64,000 bases of DNA from Cruorifilaria tuberocauda (taxonomy: Eukaryota > Nematoda > Chromadorea > Rhabditida > Onchocercidae), in NCBI GenBank assembly GCA_013365365.1, contig JABVXU010000189.1, positions 36,868 through 100,867 of the forward strand. Reading direction: 5' to 3'. The notes beneath the pieces are model-generated. The model saw nothing but the letters and a program-made list of their open reading frames with translations, searched no databases and had not been told where the DNA came from. The position numbers and the translations under genes are program-made. Of the stretch, positions 27,001 to 39,600 are shown one piece after another. The first letter of the stretch is position 1. Each line of letters begins with the position of its first letter.

Positions 27001-30000
27001 ATGTATATGTACAGAAATCCTTAGAGTTAAAACTAATTTTTGTAATTCTCTCAAGTTATTATCTGATAAATATTTACAAAACTGTAACACCAACGTACTT
27101 TGATAGCTTCGTTCCACTTAGGTTTATCATCATGATAAAAAACCAGACTTTGATATGTTGTCGTCCAACGTACTCCATCCGCAGTGATCAGAACGATACT
27201 CTAAACTATGATTTTTAGACAGTAGGTATAATCAAACAAACTGCAGTATGTTTCAAAGAATGTAAGTCACCATAAAATTACATTTTCAACTATTCCGTTC
27301 GTATCAACGACTGTTATTCGTACTTCGATATTTTTATCCGATCCTTTACCACCATGTAAATCACCTTGTAGTAATGTCACATATAAATCATTCCGAATGT
27401 CATCTATAATGTATTCAGTTTTTCTATACTTCATTGATTTATAATTATAGTCCAGTACACTGCGGGTCCGGAAACTAAAATGTTAGAAAAATCCAGTCTT
27501 ACAATAATAATTCAAAAGACACATTTAATAAAACTCTACACCTGCTGAAATAACATCTGCAAACGATAATCGTCTCAACTCGAGTGGTGAATTACTTGAA
27601 AAAATCTGAGGATGCATTTTTTTTATTTGATTTAATGAACCAAGAAGGACTTCCGTCGAGATCATTAGTTGCGCTCGTCCAAACGCTGAAATTCAATTAA
27701 ATAACTCATATTATGCAAGTTAACTGATAAAAAATAATGTGACTCCAAGTAATTCTTAATTTAAATTTGAACTTTCATTCAAAAACATCAATTAAAAATA
27801 TGTTCTTTACCAGACAGTTCTCCATTCACTGCTTTTAAAGAATTACTTGTTCTCGCGCAGCTTGCTCGGGCTATCAGCTGTTCCAAACTATCATCACTGT
27901 AAAATATTTGGAAATGCCATAAACATCGAAATAGACCTAATGAACTGTAAAAAGAATAGTTCAGTTTTAATACCATATCATTATCATAGTAACAGCATGA
28001 AATTTTGTTTAGTGGGAAATATTACCGATTTAAAGAAATAATATGTTCAGTAGCACCATGTGAGTCACCTATAATACCAGACAGATCCAGTACCGCAGCA
28101 GCATATGGCTGTCGAGACCAAAACTGAGGTGGACCAGGGTCGACGTGTTTCTTCAAAGTTGAGGAAGTCTGTTCAATTGGAGCAATCCGTGCAACCCTAA
28201 TACACAGCAGAAGGCGATGGGCTTCCATCGACGACGAAGAGGAAGGATATTCTTTTGAACCAAGATCCTATAATTAAAATCTAAAACATTATTTGCATAT
28301 GGGAGACACAACAAACTGACATAGTATGAAATTTTCCATCCATCCTTATCAGATGTTATATTATGGAATTATCTATGAAATCTAATTAAAATTTAAATGT
28401 ATGAAACTTACATTGAACAGGACTTTACTATTGCGATTTGTCAAATTACCCGTGGAGAAACTCCAGTAAAATATGAAGTTTTCGCTGAAATTTTGAATGA
28501 ATTCATAAAGGCCAATAATGAATTTTTTCATATAACTTTTTTCCTTTAGAAAGTAAATGAAGTTTAAAATTTGACGATAACATACGATATGAACTTCTTT
28601 TCGGAGACATCATATAAGGATAATGTGAATTCACACTCCGCTTTCGAGTCAACCGTTGCGGAAAGAGCATGAACCAGCAGAGAAAAAGCAGTTACGCCAG
28701 GTGTGTCATTAGGTTTCTAAACCTAATTCATTTGTTTCCATCAATTAAGAATTGAAAGTTTTAAAAATATATTCAAAATTAAATCTGAGAAAGATGTCAC
28801 ACAGTATGATAGGTGATATGGATTATTTTTTAATTCACCTGGAATTCAAAACGTACAGAATCATTTAGAATCCTATTGGCAGCGTCTACATGAGCACGGT
28901 ATACCTGCACCACTGATGTCGTATCGCTATCTATTTTCCTGCCCCTGTCATCTCTGATGAGCATATCAAGACCCAACCATCTGCAATCACAAAGATATAT
29001 TGCCAATAATTTAAAAAACCGAATAATTCGGATGCAGACCATAGTGAAACAAACTGAAAAAAGCAAAAAAAGATCGAAAAAAAAAAACGTGGTCATCGAC
29101 CAATAAGTTGAAACGAACTGGAAATCAGCATTACAAGAAAATAACTTACTGATTGCCCAGATCAATTTTTCTGACTAATTCTGATCTCATTTCCCGCAGT
29201 TCTTCAATAGGGACATTACCCGAAAGTATTTTTTTGCGCATTACCATTATATCTTCCATGTAAACTAGCACCTCATTCTGACACTCCATCCTTGCCTGAT
29301 GATAGTAAGTATTCTGAAATTTCCAACATTTCACAAATTTCAAACATGCAGCGTAAGTTACAAAAGATTCCATATAGTCATGAAAACATGGAATGAAATG
29401 AGTTAGATTTTTTGAACTTCAATGATTCGGTTCTTAAATTGGTCCTACTAAGTAGCATTGAAAATTGTATGGTATTCAAATAAACGTTATAACAATCATG
29501 AACGATCCATCATTATGAGTTAGAGAAATGGATTACACCTTAACTGTATGCCACCATTCCTTGAGAATGTCGGTGAGTTCCTCAACGATCTCAATTGCTT
29601 CATTTGATATAGATGGTGCCGATTCATTAAATGATATTACCACGTTATTCGGAAATATCCCAAATCTGTTCACGTTATCCAGACTGCTACCGTAAGACCA
29701 GTCTATAATTGATTTTGCACAAGAAAGAATATTCTCCAGCAGAAAAACTTCACCTTTATCTAAACTTTCTAAGAGTAAGAATATTTCTAGTTCCATATAA
29801 TTATGAATTTGACTATTCAAATTTTTAAATCAAAACGCATAAGGGAAATAATCACTATACAAACTTCGCATATGTAATTGTTATTCTTATGAGTACGATC
29901 ATCATGCCACTTTTTACTACCACTGCTCCATTAGGGAGACAGAAAAATTGAAATAAGTTTTAGATGAATATAGAGGAAAGGAAATGATAGAAAAAAGAAA

Positions 30001-30304
30001 AATGAAACTGCTGGGCAACAGTTTAAACCGCATTCCTTATCCCTTCATTCAATGATGCATTAATCCATTTGAGCAAACTTAAAATTAAAAAGGCACTGAC
30101 CATCACAACTGCACGAAACAGTTACTTTTTCGCCAATATGTAACGGAAGAAAAGGATAAGCTAGAGGGGAAGGACCGTTCCATGAGAAGTTACATCGTGC
30201 TGAAAATCCGCCAGTAAAAATAAAATTTGAAATACAAAATGAATTAGATGAAAATAACTATTTTTCTGTAAATGCTTAAACCTGCCCCATTTCGTGTCCG
30301 CCAC
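18098..30304 (-). CDS. ced-5: DOCK-family Rac guanine-nucleotide exchange factor (CED-5/DOCK180 type)
   Basis: Large cytosolic GEF. With an ELMO/CED-12 partner this family activates Rac for engulfment and cell migration. An SH3 domain is spread over exons 30282-30304, 30101-30199 and 29539-29702 (YPFLPLHIGEKVTVS, DWSYGSSLDNVNRFGIFPNN). Exons 29150-29313 and 28839-28980 follow (ILSGNVPIEELREMRSELV, DMLIRDDRGRKIDSDTTSVV). The DHR1/C2 region is at about 26.7-27.5 kb (DIRNDLYVTLLQGDLHGG, HLRITFHHKK, GPFALAFARIM). A helical middle lies at about 22-26.7 kb. DHR2 is at about 19.3-21.8 kb (YKLYDLHMLSNNKIEAAFTL, YFFVGFYGLNFPSYLNN, MEAVTTMQKNNEEMEEM). The last exons are serine-rich and end with a PPPLPPR motif, a likely SH3 ligand for a CRK/CED-2 adaptor. 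The TAA is at 18098-18100. No broken frame was seen. The first exon with the ATG is unresolved upstream of 30304, and some middle exons (22.3-23.0 kb) are uncertain. Confidence 0.9.
25603..25857. mobile_element. MITE-like element with 28-base terminal inverted repeats, in a DOCK intron
   Basis: A non-coding core (about 25688-25816) is flanked by inverted copies of a 28-base motif: about 25647-25674 (ending CATTGTCGATTTCAA) and about 25829-25856 (starting TTGAAATCAACAATG). The two differ at one position after reversal. A third copy, inverted relative to the left end, sits at 25603-25642, so 25603-25686 also forms an almost perfect 84-base hairpin around a TAA/TTA microsatellite. There is no transposase frame. 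It lies within an intron of the DOCK gene, between the exons near 25.4 and 25.9 kb. Confidence 0.7.
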
Positions 30305-31092
30305 CTGATAAAGATAGTCCCTGACCTCCAAAAATGAGAATTTTAAATTATAGTACATTTCAAATATAAAATTCCAAAATTTTTGGCGCAACATTCCATA
30401 AACTCACATCTTTTAATGCTTTCAATAACTAACCAATTTTCTTCTCCAACATTGTAATCTTCGGCACCTCGATTACTTAGTCATAATAACATTGTCTTTT
30501 CAGCGGACACTTCAGTGCCGAAAAAAACTTGATTACCAGCAGTTGACATCAGATACATTAAAAGATCGATCTACATTTATTAAAAATTTTATATTCTAGC
30601 CTTCAAGACTTGATTGTCCAAATTTTGGGATTCAATATTTCAATATTCATAGATTTTATTGCTCCAGATTTTTTTGAAATTCGTACATCACTTCATGCTG
30701 TTTCCTAATGGTGTTATTTCACTAGATTTAATTAGCACCGTTTTAATGTACACTTGTTAAAATATCCCTTCTTTAATTAAGCACTGATAAGGAGATGATA
30801 ACAAACAATAAAAAAAATCCTTGAACAACAGTTACCTTGCAATGTGCATTATATGAAACTTTAAGAAAAGGTAAGAATCGTATGCTAATTCACAAATTCT
30901 ATCCTTATAAACTGTTTGGTGAAATAATAGGAAGGAAGAGGACTAGGACATTTAACCCACAATCAGGAGGCAGAATATTAAGCAAAACCACAATCGAAAA
31001 GAAAACCCAGAAACTCGAACATATTAGATGTACTCCAACCGCTACCAATAGACAAAGGATCCCTCCAGGTCTCATCGTTTTCTGTTGCAGCT

Positions 31093-31233
31093 ATTGATCA
31101 GCGGTAAAAATTTTTTGACTTCAAGTTATTTGCGGTAGTGAATTAAAAATAAACTTACTAATAGCTTTAGCAAAAGACTTTAGGGAAGTCTAAAATTTTT
31201 TAATTAAACTATAAATGTCAGCCGCTGAACAAT
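31093..31233. mobile_element. Second copy of the MITE-like core, with 12-base inverted ends
   Basis: The core at about 31107-31212 matches the intron element (TTTGCGGTAGTGAA, then TACTAATAGCTT, then AAATTTTTTAATTAAACTA) in the same orientation, with indels. Its outer ends differ from the first copy: ATTGATCAGCGG at 31093-31104 and CCGCTGAACAAT at 31222-31233 are inverted repeats with one mismatch. It lies upstream of the DOCK gene. The rest of 30,305-32,280 shows no gene I can support. Confidence 0.6.
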
Positions 31234-32280
31234 ATCGATAAGACTTTGATGATTTTTAAAATCAGAGGAAGAAGTAGCTACACTCAGCATGTCTCCTTTG
31301 GTTTGAATTCTCAGTTTCGTCGTAAAATGATAGTTACCCAAATTTGAGCCACGGCTAAATTGCATCGAAGCATAAGATTGAATTCATCCAACAGTCAGAG
31401 CGACTTTCATAGGAACCATGTGATTGATCGTTATCAAGAAATACTTACAAACATCAAAAACAAATAAATAGTAATGTAATAGTTCATGTTAATCAGCAAC
31501 CGTGATATGCTCCCAATGTAGCTAGTGCCATGTATTGTTGTAAATGATATTTGATTGACATTTGAATGAAAGAAGGAATCAAAAGTTCAACTTTGTAAAT
31601 AACAAGTACCAAGAAATTTGGATGTCATAAGCAAGATTAGAACTTAAGACAAAATCGAGTCCTCTATTATATACATAAATTCTTAAATGTATAAGACGGT
31701 AGCTAATCGCTTCAGTGGAATGAGATTTAATTCACTGCCATCGTTACTTTTAAATTGCATTCTGTAAAACTAAGTAATCAGCTTAATCCGCATAATTCAT
31801 CAACATTGAATACTTTAATCGCTTAAGAAATCTCGGAAACTTTTATTTTGCAAGAATTTCGATTTGTATGCGTATTACAATTTGTCTTTTAATTCATCGG
31901 GAATTGTTAACAAAAAGATACTTCTTAAAGAAAAATTAAGCTTTCAGATTCATGTCGGTTTTCAAACCTCTCCACAATAAGTATCTTAAGTTTATGACAG
32001 CGCAGCAAAATTTGTCAGCGAGAAGTGAGCAGCTTTTATTTTCGATCTCTATTGTTATTTTCAGACTGAGAAAAGCTTGCAATGGAAATGAAGATTTTAA
32101 CTAGCTTGCACTTTTGCTTTGTCTGTCCTCTCTCTTTTCTTCTCAATCCGAAGCAGAGGTCGTGTAATGTAGGATTGTGACAGAAATTCTCGTAATTTTG
32201 ACTGAAAGATGTATACAGTGAAGACAGAATGCTAAGTGAAACAAACTTTTATCCTTATTAAACGCAGAAAGTAAAATACA

Positions 32281-33601
32281 TTAGTACATAAAAACAGTAT
32301 GGTCCACATGTAACTGCTTATCTTCTTCACTGCTCCATTTGTTTGATGAAGTTCCATAAACCAATAAACATGGGATTAGCAAAAGTACCAGCGCAGTTGT
32401 GACAAAGTAGAATGAAAAGCTGAGCCTGGAACCAAATGAACATAATTGATAAATAAAACTTATTATCTGATAACCTGAAATTGAATCAGACTATACATGA
32501 ATCTAATGGAAAGTGGTAGTAAAGGAAGGAAAGCGTGAGTGGATGGAATTTTAATACTGAAGCAAATGGTGACCTTGTACGATTTTCCGTTGAAAATCCA
32601 CTACTAATGTGTTCGCTCAGTAAAACATTGTTTTGAATCGTTGTCGCATATTGTATCAGGAAAGTTGTCAACGCTAATGCATATGATATTGCTGCAAATG
32701 CAGAATGATAGAAGTGATAGTTACCAGAGGAGTCACTAGGATGAATAGAAGCGCCTGAGATTGGTTACTTGAGATGGGGCTATCGCTATGAAATCCGGGA
32801 GAGAAACGGAAAATAAGATACGTGAATTTGAAAGAGGAAGAAATCGGCTTTTTCAAAATAAACATATATTCGATGGAAACCGTAAGCTAGAATTTCAAGC
32901 AAGTAGTCTGAAACAAAGAAGTTCCACAAATGTTTGCTTTACAGTCACAAACGACTGAGAGATTTCAATATGGAAACACCTATGAAAATGAATTTTTAAA
33001 CGCTCTAAATCTCTATAATTTGAAATTTAAAAAAGTTCCTGTGTCTGTTGGTTGCAATAAACAAAAGGCAAATTTATTGTTGCAAGAAAATTTTGATGCA
33101 CCAGCAAGAATAGTCCACAGATAAATTCCTTTAGGTCCAGTAACAGTATTGGTTTCTCTAGCGACAGTGTTCAAAAGTGCGACAGCTGCGCCCACTGCAT
33201 TCCATAAAATTCCAATTGCCAAGAAAAAAAGAATAAATATCCATGGAACTTTAGAAACAAAACCTACTCGATCGTGCAATTCCTCGTATACTGAAAAAAG
33301 ATTATAAAAATCCTTAAAAATTTAAGAAATTTTTGACAATCATGATTCCTACTCTTTAGAAACCGACCGATGTTAATAAGTTACCTGAAAAAGGTTTATA
33401 ACGTGGACCAAGTCCCCAATCCAGCTGTCGGCTGCCCTTGAAGAGACCCAAATTCACATAATTATTCACGGAGTTAAATTTCTTATTGATAGGTCTACTT
33501 TCGGACCAGTAATCAGTAAATAATGCTGCGGAAACCAGCGATAAGGCGGCTATGAAAATAATCAGAGAAATGAACATTGATAGGCGTCGTCGATTTTTCA
33601 T
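32281..33601 (-). CDS. Clarin-like four-span membrane protein, 4 exons, 222 aa, complete
   Basis: Exons 33385-33601, 33102-33290, 32574-32691 and 32281-32425 join in frame (669 bases, 222 aa plus TAA; human clarin-1 is 232). Four hydrophobic segments: SLIIFIAALSLVSAALF near residues 10-27, WIFILFFLAIGILWNAVGAA near 87-107, IYLWTILAAISYALALTTFL near 127-147, and FYFVTTALVLLLIPCLLVYG near the C-terminus. The loop GLFKGSRQLDWGLGPRYKPF resembles the clarin signature (GLFHG then CGLG) between spans 1 and 2, and GPKGIYLW matches the position of clarin GPLGLYL. Clarins are plasma-membrane tetraspan proteins; human CLRN1 underlies Usher syndrome 3. Claudin or PMP22-like would be the alternative, but the loop favours clarin. 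Start: the only ATG ahead of the first span. Confidence 0.75.
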
Positions 33602-34729
33602 TCTTCTTCAAAATTATTAATTATTTCTGAAATCGCGGAAATGACTGCTATCATGATAATTTTCGCCACAATATATTTTCACGAATCATTACTATCAACG
33701 AGGAACGATTTATCAATGAAATTTTAACAAATTGTTCAGCAGAATCAACAATTTGATGCTGATGAGGTGGTTGAGATAGCAGACGAGGACAAGGGTTAAT
33801 GTCCTTTTTCGAGCTTCCCTGATCATTAATTTCAACATTACACCAATCAACATCGTCACTTAATCACTATATTTTTATACACAAACGAGTTATCAGGATT
33901 TGAATGAACCAATTTTGGTTTGTTTCCCATTTCAAACATTTTAATTTAAAAACTAGAATCTTAAAAATTTTTGGCACTTGACGGTATTTCCCCTTCTTAA
34001 TTATCAGTCAACCCTTATAATGTCTAAAAGAACGATTCTGGCATATTCTTAAGGAATTTTGAACAAGACTAAAAGTTTCTATACTGCATGATGATATAGC
34101 TGATTTACACCCAAATGACTAGTGAGTAGCAATGAAGCATTTGGCACTTCGGACTTTGATTGAATTTGCTTAAAATGGATTCAAACGATCATTATCATTA
34201 TCCACGCTGGAAAGTCATAAAAACTGTCATTAACTGAGCCAGCAATGATCTAGAAATTCAAGCAGAGACGTTTCAAAATTGTATTAGATAACGTCATTCA
34301 TTGCTGAAATGCCGAAATATCTTGTATTTGTGTGAAATGTGATAAAGACACTTGTTAAAGACTTTTTCCAGTTTAGTTACATCGCAGTGATCAAGCATAT
34401 TCAAATGGAAGTTAGATATGAAAGTAGCAAAATTGGCAGTATTCAAGAGCTTAAAAAGAATAAATATGTTTCGGAACAATGAAGAATGAACAAATAAAAA
34501 ATTGCATTCAGTATGTGTAAGGTTACTTAATTTGGTTATTACATCAACACAATGTAATAACCAAATTAAATACTATGCATTAGCAATTGAGTTCTGTTAT
34601 CTAGTATGATTCGGTCAGGCTTCTTATCCTAAACATATCTTCCAACCCTTCCTCCCACAACAGGATAGAGGTTCCCAGCTATACTGCAAGTACATATGAC
34701 CGAGTATGCATCGTCTAAAGTTATCGAAG
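33602..34729. other. Intergenic with a short perfect hairpin
   Basis: AT-rich spacer between the clarin-like gene start and the ZP gene stop. The only notable structure is the hairpin at 34527-34569, listed separately. No coding exon was seen. Confidence 0.5.
34527..34569. repeat. Perfect hairpin, 18-base arms, 7-base loop
   Basis: TTAATTTGGTTATTACAT at 34527-34544 is followed by the loop CAACACA and the exact reverse complement at 34552-34569. It lies about 160 bases downstream of the ZP gene stop (that gene runs on the minus strand). It could be a remnant of a small inverted-repeat element or an RNA stem in the 3' region. Confidence 0.75.
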
Positions 34730-36614
34730 TTAAACAATTTCAGACTGAAAGAAATGTCTCTTGGGTGTAGTATATGTAAACTGAACCCGATCATAACCTT
34801 CCTCTAGCATTCGATTTTGGCGATCGCTTTTTTTAAAAAATTTTTCTTCACAGGTAGTTTGTTGATGTACTGTCCTTTGGGGACCTACCTGATTGATATA
34901 GTATTCATTTGGACTGGACTGGGATTTGCTTTCTAATCCCATGATCTTTTCATACTTGCCCGAATCTCCGCGTTCCTCAACCACGCTTTCCAAATGACAT
35001 ATTCCAATATGTTGTCCTAACGTAGCTCTCGACTCTATTTCATCTCGAATACTGTGATCTGCCCATGATGTGCGAGGTTGCTGTTGTTTGATAATAGCCG
35101 CAATGCGAGAGTGACTGGTAGTTGAACGAATGCTTTCAGATGGTGAGTCAGATGGCGTATGGAAGAAACGAGTGGATGGTGGTGGAGGTAGTGGTGATGA
35201 TGGTAATACTGATGGCCTTTCTAAAACACCATTAGCTTCCATTTCTCTCGTTCGAACAAGAATATTTGGAATTTTGACTGGAGTTGGTAACGTGACTGTG
35301 GATTTGGAATCTGACGCCTTTCTTTTGTGCATGCGTAGTTGAGCACATAATAACAAGAGTAAGGGTAATAAACAAACAAGTAGAATGAGTCCCAAAACAA
35401 TGAGAAGCCATATCCACCACGGCCAACTGACTGCTGAAGTAGCGAATATTCCCATTGCTTGATCGTTAATGACTGCTAAGTTCATCACCTGCTGTGGATA
35501 AATGATCAAAGTCGGCAAAATTTTTCTTTCACAGGCTCTCTAAAAATAAATTAAAACTTTTTAATATTTTTAATATGAATAGGAAGAAAAATATTAAAAG
35601 TTTCAAAAATACAATAGATTAAAAAACTACTTGTACATTCATTGACGCTAAATGAGACTACGTTCTACAAAACTTATGAACGATAGCGGGATGCGATTAC
35701 ATCAATTTATAAATTTCAGCGAACCATTTAAAAATTTGATTGCTTAGATTCTGATGCATATTACAATACTTGAGGACTTTTATCTTACTTGATTGCATGT
35801 AGCTTATCAACTTTTTGATTGGAATCAAAAATTGCACTAGAGAGAAAGGAATCACTAAATTTTCTAAATTTCTTGATGGCTTTTATAATTTGCTTCACAC
35901 AATATTCCAAACTAAAGAAATTCTTTTCTTATCAAAAATAGTAGACAAAATACTGAAATCGCAAAAAAACAGTAGAAACCTGTTTATGCGAATGAAAATA
36001 TTTGAACATTTTTTGCTAAAGAAAAACAATGAACAATTTACTGTTGTCCGGAATTGATGTATTGAACTCTAATAGTTATGATGATCTTCAAGATTTCATT
36101 CAAGTTTTAGTCGAATTAGGATTGAAATATTTACTTCAGCACATCCGCAACAATGTAGTATGCGGATACTGCATTCGAGACGAATGAGCGGCTCTGGTGA
36201 TACAAAGTGAATAAACGTACGTTTTGTTGCACCTTGTAACCGATACATATCATTTTCCCACATTTTTAGGAAGAATTTGTCACAAATTAGGCAGCTGTAA
36301 TGTGGAAAATTCTAATCATTCAGGAAAAACTATAATTGTTAAGCTAAGCAACAAAATCCATTTAATTATAACCTCAAATTTTCGAAAAGATCCTTTTAAT
36401 ACAATATTTAGTATCATTAGATTGCTAAAAAGATTAAGAATATGAGGAGAATAGAAGTTCAAATTCAAACACATAATTGATTACCTATTCTGATCGACAA
36501 AACGATATTTATCATTGTAAGTACAGGATTGTAGCAAGTAATCGTACCGATCAGTATCTGTCATACGTATATCAAGTGTATATCGTTGTCCAGTAACTAA
36601 CTCGCCGCTACTGA
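34730..36614 (-). CDS. Zona-pellucida-domain transmembrane protein, C-terminal part
   Basis: Three joined exons, 36485-36614, 36135-36294 and 34730-35539, stay in frame and end at 34730. The first gives GELVTGQRYTLDIRM and RYDYLLQSCTYNDKYRF, the start of a ZP-C subdomain. The second carries SCLICDKFFLKMW, then FIHFVSPEPLIRLECSIRIL and HCCGCAE. The third begins RACERK and so completes the cysteine pattern (C then CCGC then C). A membrane span follows (WPWWIWLLIVLGLILLVCLL) and a basic stop-transfer stretch (RMHKRK). A polar tail of about 200 residues contains SSPLPPPPSTRFF. ZP proteins of worms build cuticle or apical matrix. I see no classic RxxR furin site just before the span. 5' exons with the signal peptide and ZP-N are not resolved. 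Candidate pieces lie near 36709-36760 (SGNIIILERDT) and 36930-37020 (VQFINGIHKSKSLAVPMGSE). Confidence 0.62.
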
Positions 36615-39600
36615 CTAAAGTGAAATAAAATTTAACAAATAAATAGAACTTCTATAATTAACAATAAAGCATCAAATTCCAAAATAGCGCTTTCATTAGC
36701 TAACTGACCAGTATCACGTTCAAGAATTATTATATTTCCCGATGGTATGAATTACTTGTTGAACAGTGCAGAGAACAATAACCACTCATAGAACTAAAAT
36801 ATTCAAATCTAAAGTCCGAGACACGTATTTATTAGCAAAATGATTTTCCAAAATATTGATTTTCACTCAAATATTTCAACTAAGTGCATGTGAAAAAGAA
36901 ATCTTCAATAAAAAAGCTTTTTGAAAAGGAATAAACTTCCATTCTGAGCCCATCGGTACAGCCAAACTTTTTGATTTATGAATCCCATTTATAAACTGAA
37001 CCATAATTTGACTTTCATCTAAAATCCATGCTTATAGGAAGTTACAAATTTCTTTGTTGTTCACCAGGCATTGATAACTAATTTTGAACAGCATTATCCT
37101 TTTCATTGATAGTTAATTAAAATAAGAAAACAATGTGTTTTGCGTTCAGTCCGTTATGGATTGCAGCATATAACTTGGTTCACGCTTCTTTTTCATCAGA
37201 ATTCTATGAGTTGACAGTTTAACAAATTATGCAAATAAATTTCAAAAAATTAATGGAACCAACCAAGATTTTTGTTGGTGCTATAAATGTCGAGAAAGCC
37301 TGGATAGATGGCGATTTGTGGTTGTATCCAAGATGTGCATTTCTTGACCAATATGCAAATTTGATAAAGGAAAACGATGAAACGAGCAGCATGACAATAC
37401 ATAGCGAGGATCTTTGCTTACTTTGCTGCAAGAATTTGATTCAAAACCTTCGATAGTACTTTCAGCGCATAAGCATATTTCACTGAAGAACGAACTCGAG
37501 AGGAATACTTTTGTTACCTTTCGATTTTCAAAAGATACCGAATGTCTCTTTCAAAGCAATACCCTTTCCTCTTCTGTTTGCCTACTTTTGGTATTATCAT
37601 CGTCCTCCTTTCCGTCTTTTCCACGCTAATAATTGCCTTCTCAACATTCATCAAAGTAAATACATAAATTTGTAATCTCCTCACTTTTATTTATCTTAGT
37701 GGACAATATTTTTAACTTGTCTCTCATTTGGTCACTAAAGGAAAAATGTCCAGTTTTTCTATTAACATCTTGTTTTTTATGGGCCGAGACCTCTGTTATA
37801 GTTTTTTTGGAAAGGTGTTGATATATATCGTGATTTGACCTGTAAAGGGAAATACACTACATTTAATTGTAATGTTGAATCCAGAGAAGAGGGATATTTT
37901 AAGAACGAATAAATTGTGAATAATCAATGCAAGATAGAAGTTTTAAAGGTCTCCTGAGAAATCTGAATATTTTATTTATTCCTATCGGAATGCGATCAAG
38001 TGATTCTGTAATTCAGGATAATATTTTCCTCATTAATAGATGGCAGAAATTTAAAAAGTTCTTTCGTCGATGAACAACAATTTTACAAAAACCTTTAATC
38101 TGGTAATTCTTAAAGGTGAACACGGAATTATTTAGAAATTTAAAATTATTGAATTTACTGACGCAGTGTTTGATACTCGTACTTTACTATAGAATAGGGA
38201 ATCAAGTCTGGAAAGGATCTAGAAAAATGGGAGGTGTGAATAGTAACGAAGATGAAATGATTTTCTATCTCTACCCGGTGTGCAGCGAAGATGTTTTTGG
38301 AACAGACAGAACAAAACATTTTTGATTCCAGCATTTCTTATGTTCATTTTAGCATTTCTTGAATACAATTTTGCGATGTGGAAAGTATTGGTTAGTCATG
38401 AAATTTCCACTTCGAATGCAAAAAGCACCACACGCAAATCGAAATTATAGTATTTTTTTGCTTACGAAATAAAATCGATCGAGCAACACCCTTCATCTTT
38501 GCCAATTTGTTTTGGGTTAGAAAGTGAGAAACTCTAACGAATGATAACCAAGAAAAAGATCTGACGCACCCTCAAAAAAAAATTTAAGCTATTCAAATAA
38601 CTAGCGCCAGAGTTGATCCACCAATCTGCAATTTTCTGCGGCATATAATTTATTTGACAAAAAATGTTGTTAACTGGAGTGCGATAAGAGCTAACGCGCG
38701 ACTACCAATTTTAATTATGCTGGAACTTGACCTAATGTATTAGAATGGTCCTCATAAAATTCAGTGCAATCATAAGACGCAAAACATTTAAACTTTTTAT
38801 CAAAAGAAAGTTGTACACTTGGAGCAAAAGTAGGTCTTGGCTTTCCAGAAACATTTAGAACGTCTTTCTTTCATTTCTGTGACTTCTCTTCGGGAATCCC
38901 AAAGTTTTTTTAAAAATCAGCATAACTTGTTTAAGAAATGCGCAATCTTAAAATGTATGGGTATATAACAATTTTCTGAGCATTCCTCGGATACTGCTTT
39001 TCAGAATTTTTTCTCTCTTCATTTGCCTCACCATTGGACAGATCAGATGGTCTCTTTTTGTTATTAAATATATATAATTCAGATTCCAAACACACAATAT
39101 TTCAGCGCGATTCCTCCCGCAACCACGAAAATTTCGACTCAATTTTGCAATTCACACCGCTCATTTCTCACACTAACAGATGACAGACTCAAATTTATCA
39201 ACGGATCTTTCTCCCATTCCTCAACTCTTTGTGTCGGGGGACGTGTGGACGAAGCATCCAATGACGGAAACTTCATCCCATCGTTCGTTGGTGGACGATT
39301 TTTGAGAGGGTTGGATGGTGGATTGTTGACCGAGGAGAGGCCAAGTTTTCCAGTGTGTTTATGTGGACTAATTGGAGACAGCGAAATTAAATTTTGAGGT
39401 TAGTTACTCGCGGTGATCTCAATGAGATCATGAGGAATAGCATAACTTCGCTTCTTTTACTGTTTCAAGCAAAACTCATTGTTTTTACAGTTTATCTCAA
39501 AGAACCATGAGAAATTAGTCACGCTTTAGCTAATGAAATAATATGTAAAATAACTTGACGTTTTTTTGCCGGCAAACTATAATTAAATTGGTATTTTCCT

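Noticed and set aside
37219..37456. Open frames on both strands, one with a leader-like hydrophobic start
   Set aside because: The two overlap as mirror readings, and neither has a donor, acceptor or family match that would choose one. Kept only as a note in the region entry.
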